A stretch of DNA of 64,000 bases from Janthinobacterium saanense (GTDB lineage Bacteria; Pseudomonadota; Gammaproteobacteria; Burkholderiales; Burkholderiaceae_D), in the NCBI RefSeq assembly GCF_014200675.1, contig NZ_JACHCI010000007.1, positions 62,001 through 126,000 on the forward strand, read 5' to 3'. The notes beneath the pieces were generated by a model, which made no database searches, was not told the origin of the DNA, and was given only the letters and a program-made list of their open reading frames with translations. Shown in pieces: positions 11,230-19,965 of this stretch. Position 1 is the stretch's first letter. Each line of letters begins with the position of its first letter. Both the position numbers and the translations under genes were made by a program.

Positions 11230-11757
11230 ATGCCAGCGAGCCCGTTCGCCCTCTCCCCTGTGCCGCCGACGCAGCTGGACAGCCTTTACAACGCACATCG
11301 CGGCTGGCTGGCCCACTGGCTGCAGCGGCGCCTCGGCAACGCCTTTGATGCAGCCGACCTGGCGCAAGACACCTTTGCCCGCTTGCTGGCAGGCAGCCCC
11401 GCCCAGCCGCAAACGCCTGCGCTGCGTGCCCCCAAGGCGTATCTGGCCACCATTGCCAAACACCTCTTGATCAACCATTTGCGGCGCCGCTCGCTGGAAC
11501 AAGCCTGGCTATGCGCGCTGGCCGAGGTGCCCGAACAGCACGCGCCGTCTGCCGAGCAGCAAGCTGAAATTTTGCAGGCCCTGCAAGCGGTCGACGCCAT
11601 GCTCGATGGCCTCAAGCCCAAAGTACGCACCGTCTTCATCATGGCGCAGATCGAGGGGTACCCATATGCGGAAATTGCGGCCCAACTGGGCATCAGCGAG
11701 CGTTCCGTCAAACGCCATATGGCCGAGGCGCTGACCGAATGCGTGCTGCTGGCATGA
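11230..11757 (+). CDS. FecI-type ECF sigma factor (second set)
   Basis: The 175-residue ECF sigma factor has region 2 (LYNAHRGWLAHWLQRRLGNAFDAADLAQDTFARLL) and region 4 (PKVRTVFIMAQIEGYPYAEIAAQLGISERSVKRHMAEAL). It is clearly diverged from the 3634 copy, so the two are not a recent duplication. AAGGAG precedes the ATG, 9 nt after the DUF3325 stop. Here the sigma gene sits inside the Fur-controlled operon of its membrane components, whereas the first set has the sigma gene first. Confidence 0.93.
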   Translation: MPASPFALSPVPPTQLDSLYNAHRGWLAHWLQRRLGNAFDAADLAQDTFARLLAGSPAQPQTPALRAPKAYLATIAKHLLINHLRRRSLEQAWLCALAEVPEQHAPSAEQQAEILQALQAVDAMLDGLKPKVRTVFIMAQIEGYPYAEIAAQLGISERSVKRHMAEALTECVLLA

Positions 11758-12704
11758 GCAGCCAGGCGGCAGCACCGCTCTCGCGCAAGGTGGCGCGTGA
11801 AGCCGTCGAATGGTATTTGCTCGAGCAATCGGGCCAGGCCACGCCGGACGAGCTGGCCGCGTCGGCACACTGGCGCGCACACGATCCCGAACATGCGCGC
11901 GCCTGGGCCAAGGTACAGCAAGTGAGCAAAACCACCGGCATGCTGCCCCCGCAGCTGGCCGCACCGCTGCTGCACCGTCCGCAGCGGCGCGTGGCCATGC
12001 AGGCACTGCTGGCGTTGATGCTGGCGCCTGGCGCCTGGATGCTGCTGCGCAGTGGCGTGTTGTCCGACGTGCTGGCCGACTACCATAGCGGCGTGGGCGA
12101 ACGACGCACTATCCGCCTGCCCGATGGCGGGCGGTTGATGCTCAACACGGATAGCGCCCTGGACATCGCCTACACGCAAAACGAAAGGCTGCTGACCTTG
12201 CGCCGGGGCGAACTGCTGGTCGAAACGCATGCCGACCCTCGCCCCTTTTTTGTCGCCACGCGCCATGGCCGCATCCGCGCGCTGGGCACGCGTTTTATCG
12301 TGCGCCAGGATGAAAATTGCAGCTACGTGACGGTGCTGGAACACGCGGTGGAAATCGCCCCGCGCGCGCCATCGGCCACCCTGCGCCGGGTGCCAGCGGG
12401 CCAGCAAAGCTGTTTTAATGAGGGCCATGCCGACTTGCCCATGCCGGCGCCACCGCAGGCAGATGCCTGGTCGCGCGGCATGCTGGTAGCAAACAACATG
12501 CGCCTGGACGACTTCGCCACCGAACTGGCACGCTACCGCCCTGGCTTGCTGCGGGTGGAAGCCTCGGCGGCCAGCCTGCGACTGACAGGCGCCTTCCAGC
12601 TCGACGACACCGGCGCCGTACTGGAAAATCTCACGCGCATGCTGCCGGTCGATGTGCTGTACCGCACGCCGTATTGGGTCACCATCACGGCCAGAAAAAA
12701 TTAA
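11754..12704 (+). CDS. FecR-family anti-sigma / sigma regulator (second set)
   Basis: The 316-residue protein has an N-terminal DUF4880-like cytoplasmic part (EAVEWYLLEQSGQATPDELA), a membrane helix near 82-100 (ALLALMLAPGAWMLL) and a periplasmic FecR domain (RRTIRLPDGGRLMLNTDSALDI, residues about 118-215). A C-terminal region resembles the STN-interacting fold (MRLDDFATELARYRPGLL). Its ATG overlaps the sigma-factor TGA by 4 bp. It probably partners the sigma factor at 11230 and the receptor at 12784. Confidence 0.92.
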   Translation: MSSQAAAPLSRKVAREAVEWYLLEQSGQATPDELAASAHWRAHDPEHARAWAKVQQVSKTTGMLPPQLAAPLLHRPQRRVAMQALLALMLAPGAWMLLRSGVLSDVLADYHSGVGERRTIRLPDGGRLMLNTDSALDIAYTQNERLLTLRRGELLVETHADPRPFFVATRHGRIRALGTRFIVRQDENCSYVTVLEHAVEIAPRAPSATLRRVPAGQQSCFNEGHADLPMPAPPQADAWSRGMLVANNMRLDDFATELARYRPGLLRVEASAASLRLTGAFQLDDTGAVLENLTRMLPVDVLYRTPYWVTITARKN

Positions 12705-12783
12705 TTCTAAAAAGTTGGCCCTTTTTTCAACTGCCGCCTGTCCTGTCCATATCCGCAACGACATCGACTGGAAAGGCAAGACC

Positions 12784-15240
12784 ATGCACCACCCCCAATC
12801 TCCCTTGACACCCCTCGCGCGCGCCATCGGCGGCGCCCTCTTGATGCTATCGCTGGCGCATCTTCCAGCCATCGCCGCTGAAACCGCCCCCGCGCCAGCG
12901 GCTGCGCCAGCAAGCTACAAGGTCGCCGCCGGCGAACTGTCGCCCGCCATCGCCAGCTTCGCCGTCGACGCCAGGGTCAGCGTGGGCGCTGCGGCCGAAC
13001 TGCTGCAAGGCTTGCGCACCCGGGGCTTGAGCGGCAGCTACACGGTGCCGCAGGCGCTGGCCCAGCTGCTGGCCGGCACCGGCCTGGAAGCCGTGCCCAG
13101 CGGCGAACGCAGCTATGTGCTGCGCAAGGATGGCACCTCATCCAGCGCTACGCCCATCGCCGCCACCCTGGGCGAAGTCGCCGTCAGTTCCAGCGCCCTG
13201 CGCGACGGCACCACCGAAGGCAAACGCAGCTACGCCGGCCTGACCAGCGCCACGCGGCTGAACCTGTCGCTGCGCGAAACGCCGCAAGCGGTCAGCATCA
13301 TCACGCGCCAGCAAATCGAAGACCAGGGTTTGACCACCCTGCAAGACGTGCTGGTGCAGGCGCCCGGCGTGACGGTCGACCGTTCATCGAGCACGCGCGA
13401 ATACGACCAGGTGTTTTCACGCGGCTTCGAAGTGAGGTCGTATATGTTCGACGGCATCCCGACCAGCAAGAACCTGGAAGCGCGCACCTATGACATGGCG
13501 ATTTACGACCGGGTCGAAATCATCCGCGGCGCCACGGGCCTGATCAGCGGCACGGGCAGCACGTCGGCGGCCGTCAACCTGGTGCGCAAGCGCCCTGGCC
13601 GCAGCTACACCGCCACGGCGGGCGCGCAGCTGGGTTCATGGGACCGCTACCGCCTCGACGGCGACGTCTCGATGCCGCTCAATAGCGACGGTTCGGTACG
13701 CGCGCGCCTGGTCGCCGCGCATGAAGACCAGCATTCCTTCATCGACCGCTACCGGCAGAAAAAGGATGTGCTGTACGCGATTGTCGAAGCGGACCTGACG
13801 CCATCGACGGTGCTCAGCGCCGGCGTCAACTACCAGAAGGAAAAGCTGAAAGGCGCAGGCCGCGACTTTCCCATCTTCTACAGCGATGGCTCGCAAACCC
13901 ATTTCCCCCGCTCGATGAACGGTACGGCTGCCTGGAGCACCTACGACCGCGAACAGAGCATGCTGTTCGCCACGCTCGACCATTATTTCGACAATGACTG
14001 GATCGCCAAACTGGCCATCAGCCGCAGCAGCAACCAGTACGATGCGCTGCAGGGCTTTTCCGGCAATGGCTATCCGGACCGCGTGACGGGCGCCGGCATG
14101 GGCCTGTGGCTGGCCAACTGGCACAGCAAGCCGCAACAGACTTCGCTGGACGCCTACGTCAGCGGCCCGTTCGAGGCTTACGGCCGCAAACATGAACTGG
14201 TGCTGGGCGTGAGCACCTCGCAGCTTCAGACGAATGGTCCGATCTACCCTGGCTGGCGCCTGGACGGCTACGATTACACGGTGCCCGATATCCATCACTG
14301 GAATGGCGACATGCCGGTGCCCGACTACAGCGGCACGCGCCTGGGCACCTCGTATGACAAGGAACAGGAAAGCGGCTTGTATTCGACCTTGCGCCTGCGC
14401 CCGACAGAGGCGCTGTCAGTGATTCTGGGAGCGCGCCTGTCGTACTGGAAGCGCGATATCCGCAGCGACTATTACAACGATGTGCCGCTGTACGACGCCA
14501 TGCGCGAAAACGGCAAGATCACGCCCTATGCGGGCATCGTCTACGACGTCGACAAGCACTGGTCGGCTTACGCCAGCTACACCAGCATCTTCACGCCGCA
14601 AAGCCAGCGTGACGTGAACAGCCATTTCCTGCCGCCGCTGGAAGGCAAGAACTATGAGGTGGGCGCCAAGGGCGAATTCTTCAACGGCAAGCTCAATACC
14701 AGCGCCGCCATCTTCCAGCTGCAGCAAGACAATCTGGCCGAAGCCGATCCGGGCAATATCTGGATCATCGGCACGGGCGGCGGCTCCTACGCCTACCATA
14801 CGGTAAAAGGCGCCACCACGCGCGGCTTCGAGGCGGAAGTGTCGGGCCAGTTGCGCCCCGACTGGCAACTGACGGCCAGCTATGCGTATAGCCGCATCCG
14901 CAACGCCGAAGGCCAGCGCATCCAGACCAGCCAGCCGCAAAGCATGGCCAAGCTGTGGACCACCTGGCGCTTGCAACAGGGCCTGCCTGGCCTGACCCTG
15001 GGCGGCGGCGTGAACTGGCAGAGCGATATCTATATGGATGACCGGGGACCGAACGGCGAGCGCTTCACGCAGCAGGCTTACGCGGTCGCGGGACTGATGG
15101 CGCAATACCAGCTCAGCGCGCAACTGGTGGCCACCTTGAACGTCAACAACGTCTTCGACAAGCGCTATTACTCGACCGGTCTGGGCGGCTACTATGGCGA
15201 CCCGCGCAACGCCATGCTGACACTGCGCTACAAGTTTTAA
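12784..15240 (+). CDS. TonB-dependent siderophore receptor with STN signalling domain (second set)
   Basis: The 818-residue receptor has a signal peptide ending AIAAE (about residue 31), an STN domain (about 44-100; YKVAAGELSPAIASFAVDA), a TonB-box-like LGEVAVSSSA, a plug (SLRETPQAVSIITRQQIEDQG) and a barrel finishing with the canonical MLTLRYKF. Sequence resembles coprogen/ferrioxamine/pyoverdine-type receptors, but the ligand cannot be assigned. The ATG at 12784 follows GGAAAGG. No Fur box is visible in the 79-bp gap after fecR, so it is probably read from the operon or from a FecI-dependent promoter. It is convergent with the EAL gene, with overlapping stops. Confidence 0.94.
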   Translation: MHHPQSPLTPLARAIGGALLMLSLAHLPAIAAETAPAPAAAPASYKVAAGELSPAIASFAVDARVSVGAAAELLQGLRTRGLSGSYTVPQALAQLLAGTGLEAVPSGERSYVLRKDGTSSSATPIAATLGEVAVSSSALRDGTTEGKRSYAGLTSATRLNLSLRETPQAVSIITRQQIEDQGLTTLQDVLVQAPGVTVDRSSSTREYDQVFSRGFEVRSYMFDGIPTSKNLEARTYDMAIYDRVEIIRGATGLISGTGSTSAAVNLVRKRPGRSYTATAGAQLGSWDRYRLDGDVSMPLNSDGSVRARLVAAHEDQHSFIDRYRQKKDVLYAIVEADLTPSTVLSAGVNYQKEKLKGAGRDFPIFYSDGSQTHFPRSMNGTAAWSTYDREQSMLFATLDHYFDNDWIAKLAISRSSNQYDALQGFSGNGYPDRVTGAGMGLWLANWHSKPQQTSLDAYVSGPFEAYGRKHELVLGVSTSQLQTNGPIYPGWRLDGYDYTVPDIHHWNGDMPVPDYSGTRLGTSYDKEQESGLYSTLRLRPTEALSVILGARLSYWKRDIRSDYYNDVPLYDAMRENGKITPYAGIVYDVDKHWSAYASYTSIFTPQSQRDVNSHFLPPLEGKNYEVGAKGEFFNGKLNTSAAIFQLQQDNLAEADPGNIWIIGTGGGSYAYHTVKGATTRGFEAEVSGQLRPDWQLTASYAYSRIRNAEGQRIQTSQPQSMAKLWTTWRLQQGLPGLTLGGGVNWQSDIYMDDRGPNGERFTQQAYAVAGLMAQYQLSAQLVATLNVNNVFDKRYYSTGLGGYYGDPRNAMLTLRYKF

Positions 15241-17063
15241 GCTGGCGTAGCACTCTTGAGCAGCGCCTCGACGCCGTCCGGCGCCATGGCGCGGCCCAGG
15301 AAATAGCCGAAGGCTTCATCGCAGCCCATGGCGGCCAGCAGTTCAAGCTGTTCGCTATTTTCCACGCCGCTGGCGATGGTGCGCAGTTTCAAGGTCTGCG
15401 CCATCGCCACGATGGCGCGCACCATCGCCCCCGCTTCATCATGGCCAGGCCCTGGCGGCCGCCCCAGGTCGTCGATAAAACATTTTTCGATCCTGACGGC
15501 GTCGGCAGGGAAACGCTTCAGGTAATTGAGCGAGGTGTCGCCGGTGCCGAAATCGCTGATGGAGATACGCATGCCCAGCTGGCGGAACTGGTGCAGTATC
15601 AGCTCGCAGTTCTGGTTGCGGTCGATCAGGATGGCGGCCGCGATCTCCAGCTCGATGCAATGACCGGGCACGCCGGCCGCCTCCAGTGCGGCGCTAAAGT
15701 GGCGCGCGATGTCGCGCTGGTAAAACTGGCGCGCCGACAGGCTCACGGATACGATCAAAGGCTGGCCCTGCGCGATCCAGCTGCGCGCCTGCTCCACGGC
15801 CGTGGCCAGTACCCAGGAACCGACCGGCAGTATCAGCGCGCTTTCTTCCAGCACCGGCAGGAAATCGAGCGGCATCATCAGCCCCAGCTCCGGGTGCTTC
15901 CAGCGCAGCAGCGCTTTCACGCCCGTGATCGTACGCGTGCCGAGGTTCATCCTGGGCTGGTAGTACAGCACGAACTCGTTGCGCTCAAGCGCATGGCGCA
16001 GCGCCGTCTCGATAATGGTGCGCGAATACGACTGCGTCTGCATGCACGAGGAATAACGCAGACAGGTGCCGGAAGCGCGCCGCTTGGCCGCGTACATGGC
16101 CAGGTCCGCCTTTTCAATCAGCGCGTTGACGTCATCGTCGTCATCGGGATACAGGGCCACGCCCACGCTGGCGGCCACCGTCAGGCTGTATTCACCGATG
16201 ACGAAAGGCGCGGCAATGGCATTGACGATTTTTTCGGCTACCCGTTCGGCGTCCTGCGCCGCATGCAGCTCGGTCAGCAGGATGATGAATTCGTCGCCGC
16301 CCTGGCGCGCCACCGTATCGACCTTGCGCAGGCATTGCTGCACGCGCAGCGCAAACTCCATCAGCACCTGGTCGCCCACGTCGTGGCCCAGACTGTCATT
16401 GATGGCCTTGAAGCGGTCGATATCGACAAACAGCACGGCCAGCAAGCCCTGGTGGCGGCGCGCATAAGCGATGCCGTGCTCGAAGCGAATCTGGAAATGC
16501 AGCCGGTTCGGCAGCCCCGTCAAGCCGTCATGGTGGGCGATGAATTCCAGTTGCGCCTCGGCGCGGCGGCGCGCCGACACGTCGTGCAGCAACAGCACCG
16601 CGCCCCCCTGCGCAAGCGGCGCGCAGCTGTATTGCACATCGATGCGCTTGCCGTCGAGATGGCGCAGCAGCACGGCGCCGCGCGCCACTTCCAGCACTTC
16701 TTGCTGGATCACGCAATCGCGCACCTGGCGCGCCGCATCGACGGCGACGCCGTCGTGAAACAGCGGCAGCAGCTGCGTCACGGGCGCACCCACGCCATCG
16801 CCGGGCGCCAGGCCGCTGAGCGCAGCGGCGCGCGCATTGAGATAATGCACCACGCCGTCCTGGTCGGTGCCGATCACGGCGGCCGGCAGCGCATGCAGCA
16901 GCGACAGCGCATGCGCATATCCCTGCGCCTGGGCAGCGCGCAGCACTTCGCCAGCCGCATGGCGCGCGCGCCACCGGCGCAGCGCATGCCATTGCCAGGC
17001 CAGCAGCACACTGAAGGTCAGGGCCAGGACCAGGCACAGCAAGGCCAGCAGCAGCGCCGTCAT
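15237..17063 (-). CDS. Membrane PAS-GGDEF-EAL protein with intact GGDEF and degenerate EAL
   Basis: The 608-residue protein has one membrane helix (about 3-24), a PAS domain (about 50-165), GGDEF (about 168-335) and EAL (about 350-605). The cyclase site is intact: GGDEF at 255-259, metal loop FVDIDRFKAIND, and inhibitory RxxD at 246-249. The EAL half has lost most catalytic positions: EAL is KAL (383), the Asn of NLS is Ser (441), EITE is EIAA (473-476), DDFG is SDFG (503-504), the catalytic Lys is Arg (524), EGVE is SGVE (565) and the late Gln is Phe (585). It is expected to make c-di-GMP but not hydrolyse it; the EAL part may bind nucleotide or protein. It lies downstream of xylB on the same strand. 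Confidence 0.92.
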   Translation of the reverse strand: MTALLLALLCLVLALTFSVLLAWQWHALRRWRARHAAGEVLRAAQAQGYAHALSLLHALPAAVIGTDQDGVVHYLNARAAALSGLAPGDGVGAPVTQLLPLFHDGVAVDAARQVRDCVIQQEVLEVARGAVLLRHLDGKRIDVQYSCAPLAQGGAVLLLHDVSARRRAEAQLEFIAHHDGLTGLPNRLHFQIRFEHGIAYARRHQGLLAVLFVDIDRFKAINDSLGHDVGDQVLMEFALRVQQCLRKVDTVARQGGDEFIILLTELHAAQDAERVAEKIVNAIAAPFVIGEYSLTVAASVGVALYPDDDDDVNALIEKADLAMYAAKRRASGTCLRYSSCMQTQSYSRTIIETALRHALERNEFVLYYQPRMNLGTRTITGVKALLRWKHPELGLMMPLDFLPVLEESALILPVGSWVLATAVEQARSWIAQGQPLIVSVSLSARQFYQRDIARHFSAALEAAGVPGHCIELEIAAAILIDRNQNCELILHQFRQLGMRISISDFGTGDTSLNYLKRFPADAVRIEKCFIDDLGRPPGPGHDEAGAMVRAIVAMAQTLKLRTIASGVENSEQLELLAAMGCDEAFGYFLGRAMAPDGVEALLKSATPA

Positions 17064-17212
17064 GCCTTACCTTGCAGGCAAAAAGAGGGGAACATGGTTT
17101 TCCTTTGCTACACGCGACAGCGCCAGGCGCAGAGACATGCGGAAAGGAAATGATAAAAGAATTGGGCGGGCCTACCACAGAGATTAGGCCGCGCTTGACT
17201 GGTGTCAATCCA

Positions 17213-18685
17213 TCAAGAGTCTTGTGCCGCCATTGCCATCTCTGCACGCAACAAAGGGTAGAGCCGGCGATAGCGCGCAAGCCGCTCCTGCAGCACGCCA
17301 GACGCTTGCGGCGCAATGGTTTCCTGTACAGCCGGACGCGTGCACACCTGCGACGGCGGCAAGCCCGTCACGGCCATCTGCGCGAGGCGGGCCGCGCCCA
17401 TGGTGCCACCGGCCACGCCGTGGTCGTGGCGCAACACTTCCAAGCCCGAGGCGTTCGCGCACAGCTGCGCCCAAAAGCGGCTGCGCGAACCGCCGCCCAC
17501 GAAAGACGCCTGCGTCAGCCGGGTGCCGGCGCTGCGCAGCGCCTGATTGCCATCGGCCATGGCAAACGCCACGCCTTCCATCACGCTGTAGGCCAGCTCG
17601 GCGCGGCCATGTTCGGTCGACAGGCCGAAAAAAACGCCACGCGCATTCGCATCGTTGTGCGGCGTGCGCTCGCCGCTCAGGTACGGCAAGAAGATGGGCG
17701 CCGTGCGCGCTTCGACGTTTTCGGCCAGGGTCGCCAGTTCGCCGATATCGTTTGATTGCGTCAGCCTGGCCACCCAGCTGAGGCTGGACGCGGCGCTGAG
17801 GATCACGCTCATCTGGTGCCAGCGCTCGGGCAGGCAATGGCAGAACGCGTGCACGCCCTGGCCAGGATTCGGTGCAAAGCCATCGCTGCCGGCAAACAGC
17901 ACGCCCGAGGTGCCCAGCGACAGCAGGCCGGCGCCCGGCTCGACCACGCCCAGGCCGACGGCGGCCGCCGCGTTGTCGCCTGCGCCACCGGCCAGCACCA
18001 CCGCATGCGAGATGCCCCATTCCTGGCACAGCGACGGACGTATCTGCGCGGCCGCATGGCTGCCCTCAACCAGGCGCGGCATGTGTTCGCGGCCCAGGCC
18101 AGTGGCTGCCAGCATGCGTTCAGACCAGTCGCGTCTGGCCACGTCCAGCCACAAGGTGCCGGAAGCGTCGGACATATCGGACACATAATCGCCCGTCAGC
18201 CGCAGCGCCACATAATCCTTGGGCAGCAAGACTTTGCGGATGGCGCGGAACAGTTCCGGCTCATGCTTTTTCAGCCACAGCAGCTTGGGCGCCGTGAAGC
18301 CGGGCATGGCCTGGTTGCCGGTGATGCTGCGCGACTCGGGCACCAGCGCTTCGAGTTCCACGCATTCGGCGTGCGAGCGCGTGTCATTCCATAAGATGGC
18401 CGGACGCAGCACGCGGTCCTGGCCATCGAGCACGGTGGCGCCATGCATCTGGCCCGACAGCGCAATGCCGCGCAAGCCGGAAAACGCCGCCGGCTGGGCG
18501 CTGCGGATGGCGGCGATCACGTCCAGGGTGGCGCGCCACCAGTGCTCGGGGTCCTGCTCCGACCAGCCCGGATGGGGGCTGGACACGCGCAGGCTCACGC
18601 CGCTGCTGGCCAAGATGGTTTGCGCGTCATCCGTCAGGATGGCCTTGATTTCGGAAGTGCCGATATCGATACCGAGATAAGTCAC
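17213..18685 (-). CDS. xylB: Xylulokinase
   Basis: The 490-residue FGGY-family kinase phosphorylates D-xylulose to xylulose-5-phosphate for the pentose phosphate pathway. It opens with the ATP-binding YLGIDIGTSEIKAIL, carries SGQMHG near residue 78 and WNDTR near 100 as in XylB, and has a C-terminal VVGGGSRS-like loop (SFVGGGSRSRFWAQL). The start codon is GTG (18685-18683) with GGAA 5-8 nt upstream. No xylose isomerase or transporter gene is adjacent in this window. Confidence 0.95.
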   Translation of the reverse strand: MTYLGIDIGTSEIKAILTDDAQTILASSGVSLRVSSPHPGWSEQDPEHWWRATLDVIAAIRSAQPAAFSGLRGIALSGQMHGATVLDGQDRVLRPAILWNDTRSHAECVELEALVPESRSITGNQAMPGFTAPKLLWLKKHEPELFRAIRKVLLPKDYVALRLTGDYVSDMSDASGTLWLDVARRDWSERMLAATGLGREHMPRLVEGSHAAAQIRPSLCQEWGISHAVVLAGGAGDNAAAAVGLGVVEPGAGLLSLGTSGVLFAGSDGFAPNPGQGVHAFCHCLPERWHQMSVILSAASSLSWVARLTQSNDIGELATLAENVEARTAPIFLPYLSGERTPHNDANARGVFFGLSTEHGRAELAYSVMEGVAFAMADGNQALRSAGTRLTQASFVGGGSRSRFWAQLCANASGLEVLRHDHGVAGGTMGAARLAQMAVTGLPPSQVCTRPAVQETIAPQASGVLQERLARYRRLYPLLRAEMAMAAQDS

Positions 18686-18843
18686 GATGATTCCACAAAA
18701 AGTAATGGGCTAGCGCCCTTTGTCATGCATGAAGGCTGCATCAATCCGGCTCAATGGTAAGCGCGGCGGCAGGGAAAAGGGCTGCATTTCCAGATACTTT
18801 TCCCCATTTTGACTATACGCGTACGCCAGCCCAAGCAACGCCG

Positions 18844-19374
18844 TCAGCCGTGCCGGCGAAAATCGCGGCGATAAATATTGGTATCCTTGCCATCGGGCGG
18901 CAAACGCGAATAACGCTCATAACGCAGCCCCAGTTTGTTGAGCAGATTGATCGACACCTGGTTGTGCGGCGCAGTGATGCCGTACACGGTGGCGAGGCCC
19001 AGCACATGTTCGGCGTGCTCCATCACGGCGGCCGCCGCCTCGTAGGCATACCCCTGGCCCCAGTAAGGCGGCCGCAGGGCGTAGCCGATATCGGGACCGG
19101 GCAAGCTGGTCCGGCGCACCAGGCCGCACATGCCGATGGTGGCGCCATCGCTGCGGCGCTCTATCATGTAGAGCGAATAAGCATGTTCGCGGAACTGGGC
19201 TATCGCCCCCGTTTCCAGCGCCGCGCGCGCCGCCTCTACCGTATGGAGCTTACGGTCGCCGATATTGGCCACCCACGACGGGTCGTTGACCAGTTCCAGG
19301 TAAAACGCCGCATCATCAGCGGTGACGCTGCGCAGCCGCAAACGGGGCGTTTCCCGGACGATAACAAAGCTCAT
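18844..19374 (-). CDS. GNAT acetyltransferase, RimJ/RimL type
   Basis: The 176-residue protein has the RimJ-like opening RETPRLRLRSVTADDAAFYLELVNDP and the acetyl-CoA loop RPPYWGQGYAYEAAAAVMEHA, then NKLGLRYERYSRLP near the end. This is the Acetyltransf_3 subgroup that acylates protein N-termini or small amines. The ATG overlaps the stop of the neighbouring GNAT gene by 4 bp, so the two acetyltransferases are translationally coupled. The acceptor is unknown. Confidence 0.88.
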   Translation of the reverse strand: MSFVIVRETPRLRLRSVTADDAAFYLELVNDPSWVANIGDRKLHTVEAARAALETGAIAQFREHAYSLYMIERRSDGATIGMCGLVRRTSLPGPDIGYALRPPYWGQGYAYEAAAAVMEHAEHVLGLATVYGITAPHNQVSINLLNKLGLRYERYSRLPPDGKDTNIYRRDFRRHG

Positions 19375-19889
19375 GCCGGCCACTGCATCGGATCGCTCAG
19401 CAACTGGTACATCACGTAAGCGTCGACATAACCGAGGTTGGCGTGGCGGTAAGCCAGCGGCAAGGTGCCGATGACGGAAAAACCCAGCTTCTTCCACAAG
19501 GTGACGGCGCCTAGATTGGTGCTGACGACGAAGTTGAACTGCATTGCCAGGTAGCCCGCGCGGCGCGCCTCGTCCATGCAATGCAGACCCAGCATGCGCC
19601 CCACGCCCACGCCTTGGGCGGCCGGGTCGACCATGAAAGACGCATTGGCCACATGGTCGCCATGCCCCACCTGGTTGGCGATCAGCTTGTACATGCCCAG
19701 CAGGCGCTCATCGCCCATGGTGGCCACAAAACTGCGCACGCCAGGGCCAAACCAGTAAGCATGGCATTGCTCGCGGGTGGTCTCGGCCGTGAAGGTATAG
19801 GTTTCGCCGGTGGCGGCCAGCACGCGGAAAATCTGCCACATGTCCTCGAAGTCGGCTTCCACGGCAGGACGAATATCAATTTCTTTCAA
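19371..19889 (-). CDS. GNAT acetyltransferase (Acetyltransf_1 type)
   Basis: The 172-residue protein begins KEIDIRPAVEADFEDMWQIFRVLAATGETY-like (N-terminal N-acetyltransferase pattern) and has the acetyl-CoA site VDPAAQGVGVGRMLGLH, then FNFVVSTNLGAVTLWKKLGFSVIGTLP. TTG at 19889 is chosen because GGAG lies 5 nt upstream and family members begin at this point. A GTG at 19940 would add 17 residues behind a poor ribosome site. It is the first gene of a coupled two-acetyltransferase pair. Confidence 0.85.
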   Translation of the reverse strand: MKEIDIRPAVEADFEDMWQIFRVLAATGETYTFTAETTREQCHAYWFGPGVRSFVATMGDERLLGMYKLIANQVGHGDHVANASFMVDPAAQGVGVGRMLGLHCMDEARRAGYLAMQFNFVVSTNLGAVTLWKKLGFSVIGTLPLAYRHANLGYVDAYVMYQLLSDPMQWPA

Positions 19890-19965
19890 GGCAGCTCCAG
19901 CAAAGTTCAACAAGTGACAACGATTGTCGGGGATTTGCACAGGGGCGTCCAGTACAACACGTCCA

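Noticed and set aside
15441-17153. Long plus-strand frame opposite the GGDEF-EAL gene
   Set aside because: It is rich in His/Arg/Gln as expected from antisense of a high-GC gene; GGDEF and PAS motifs on the minus strand decide the coding strand.
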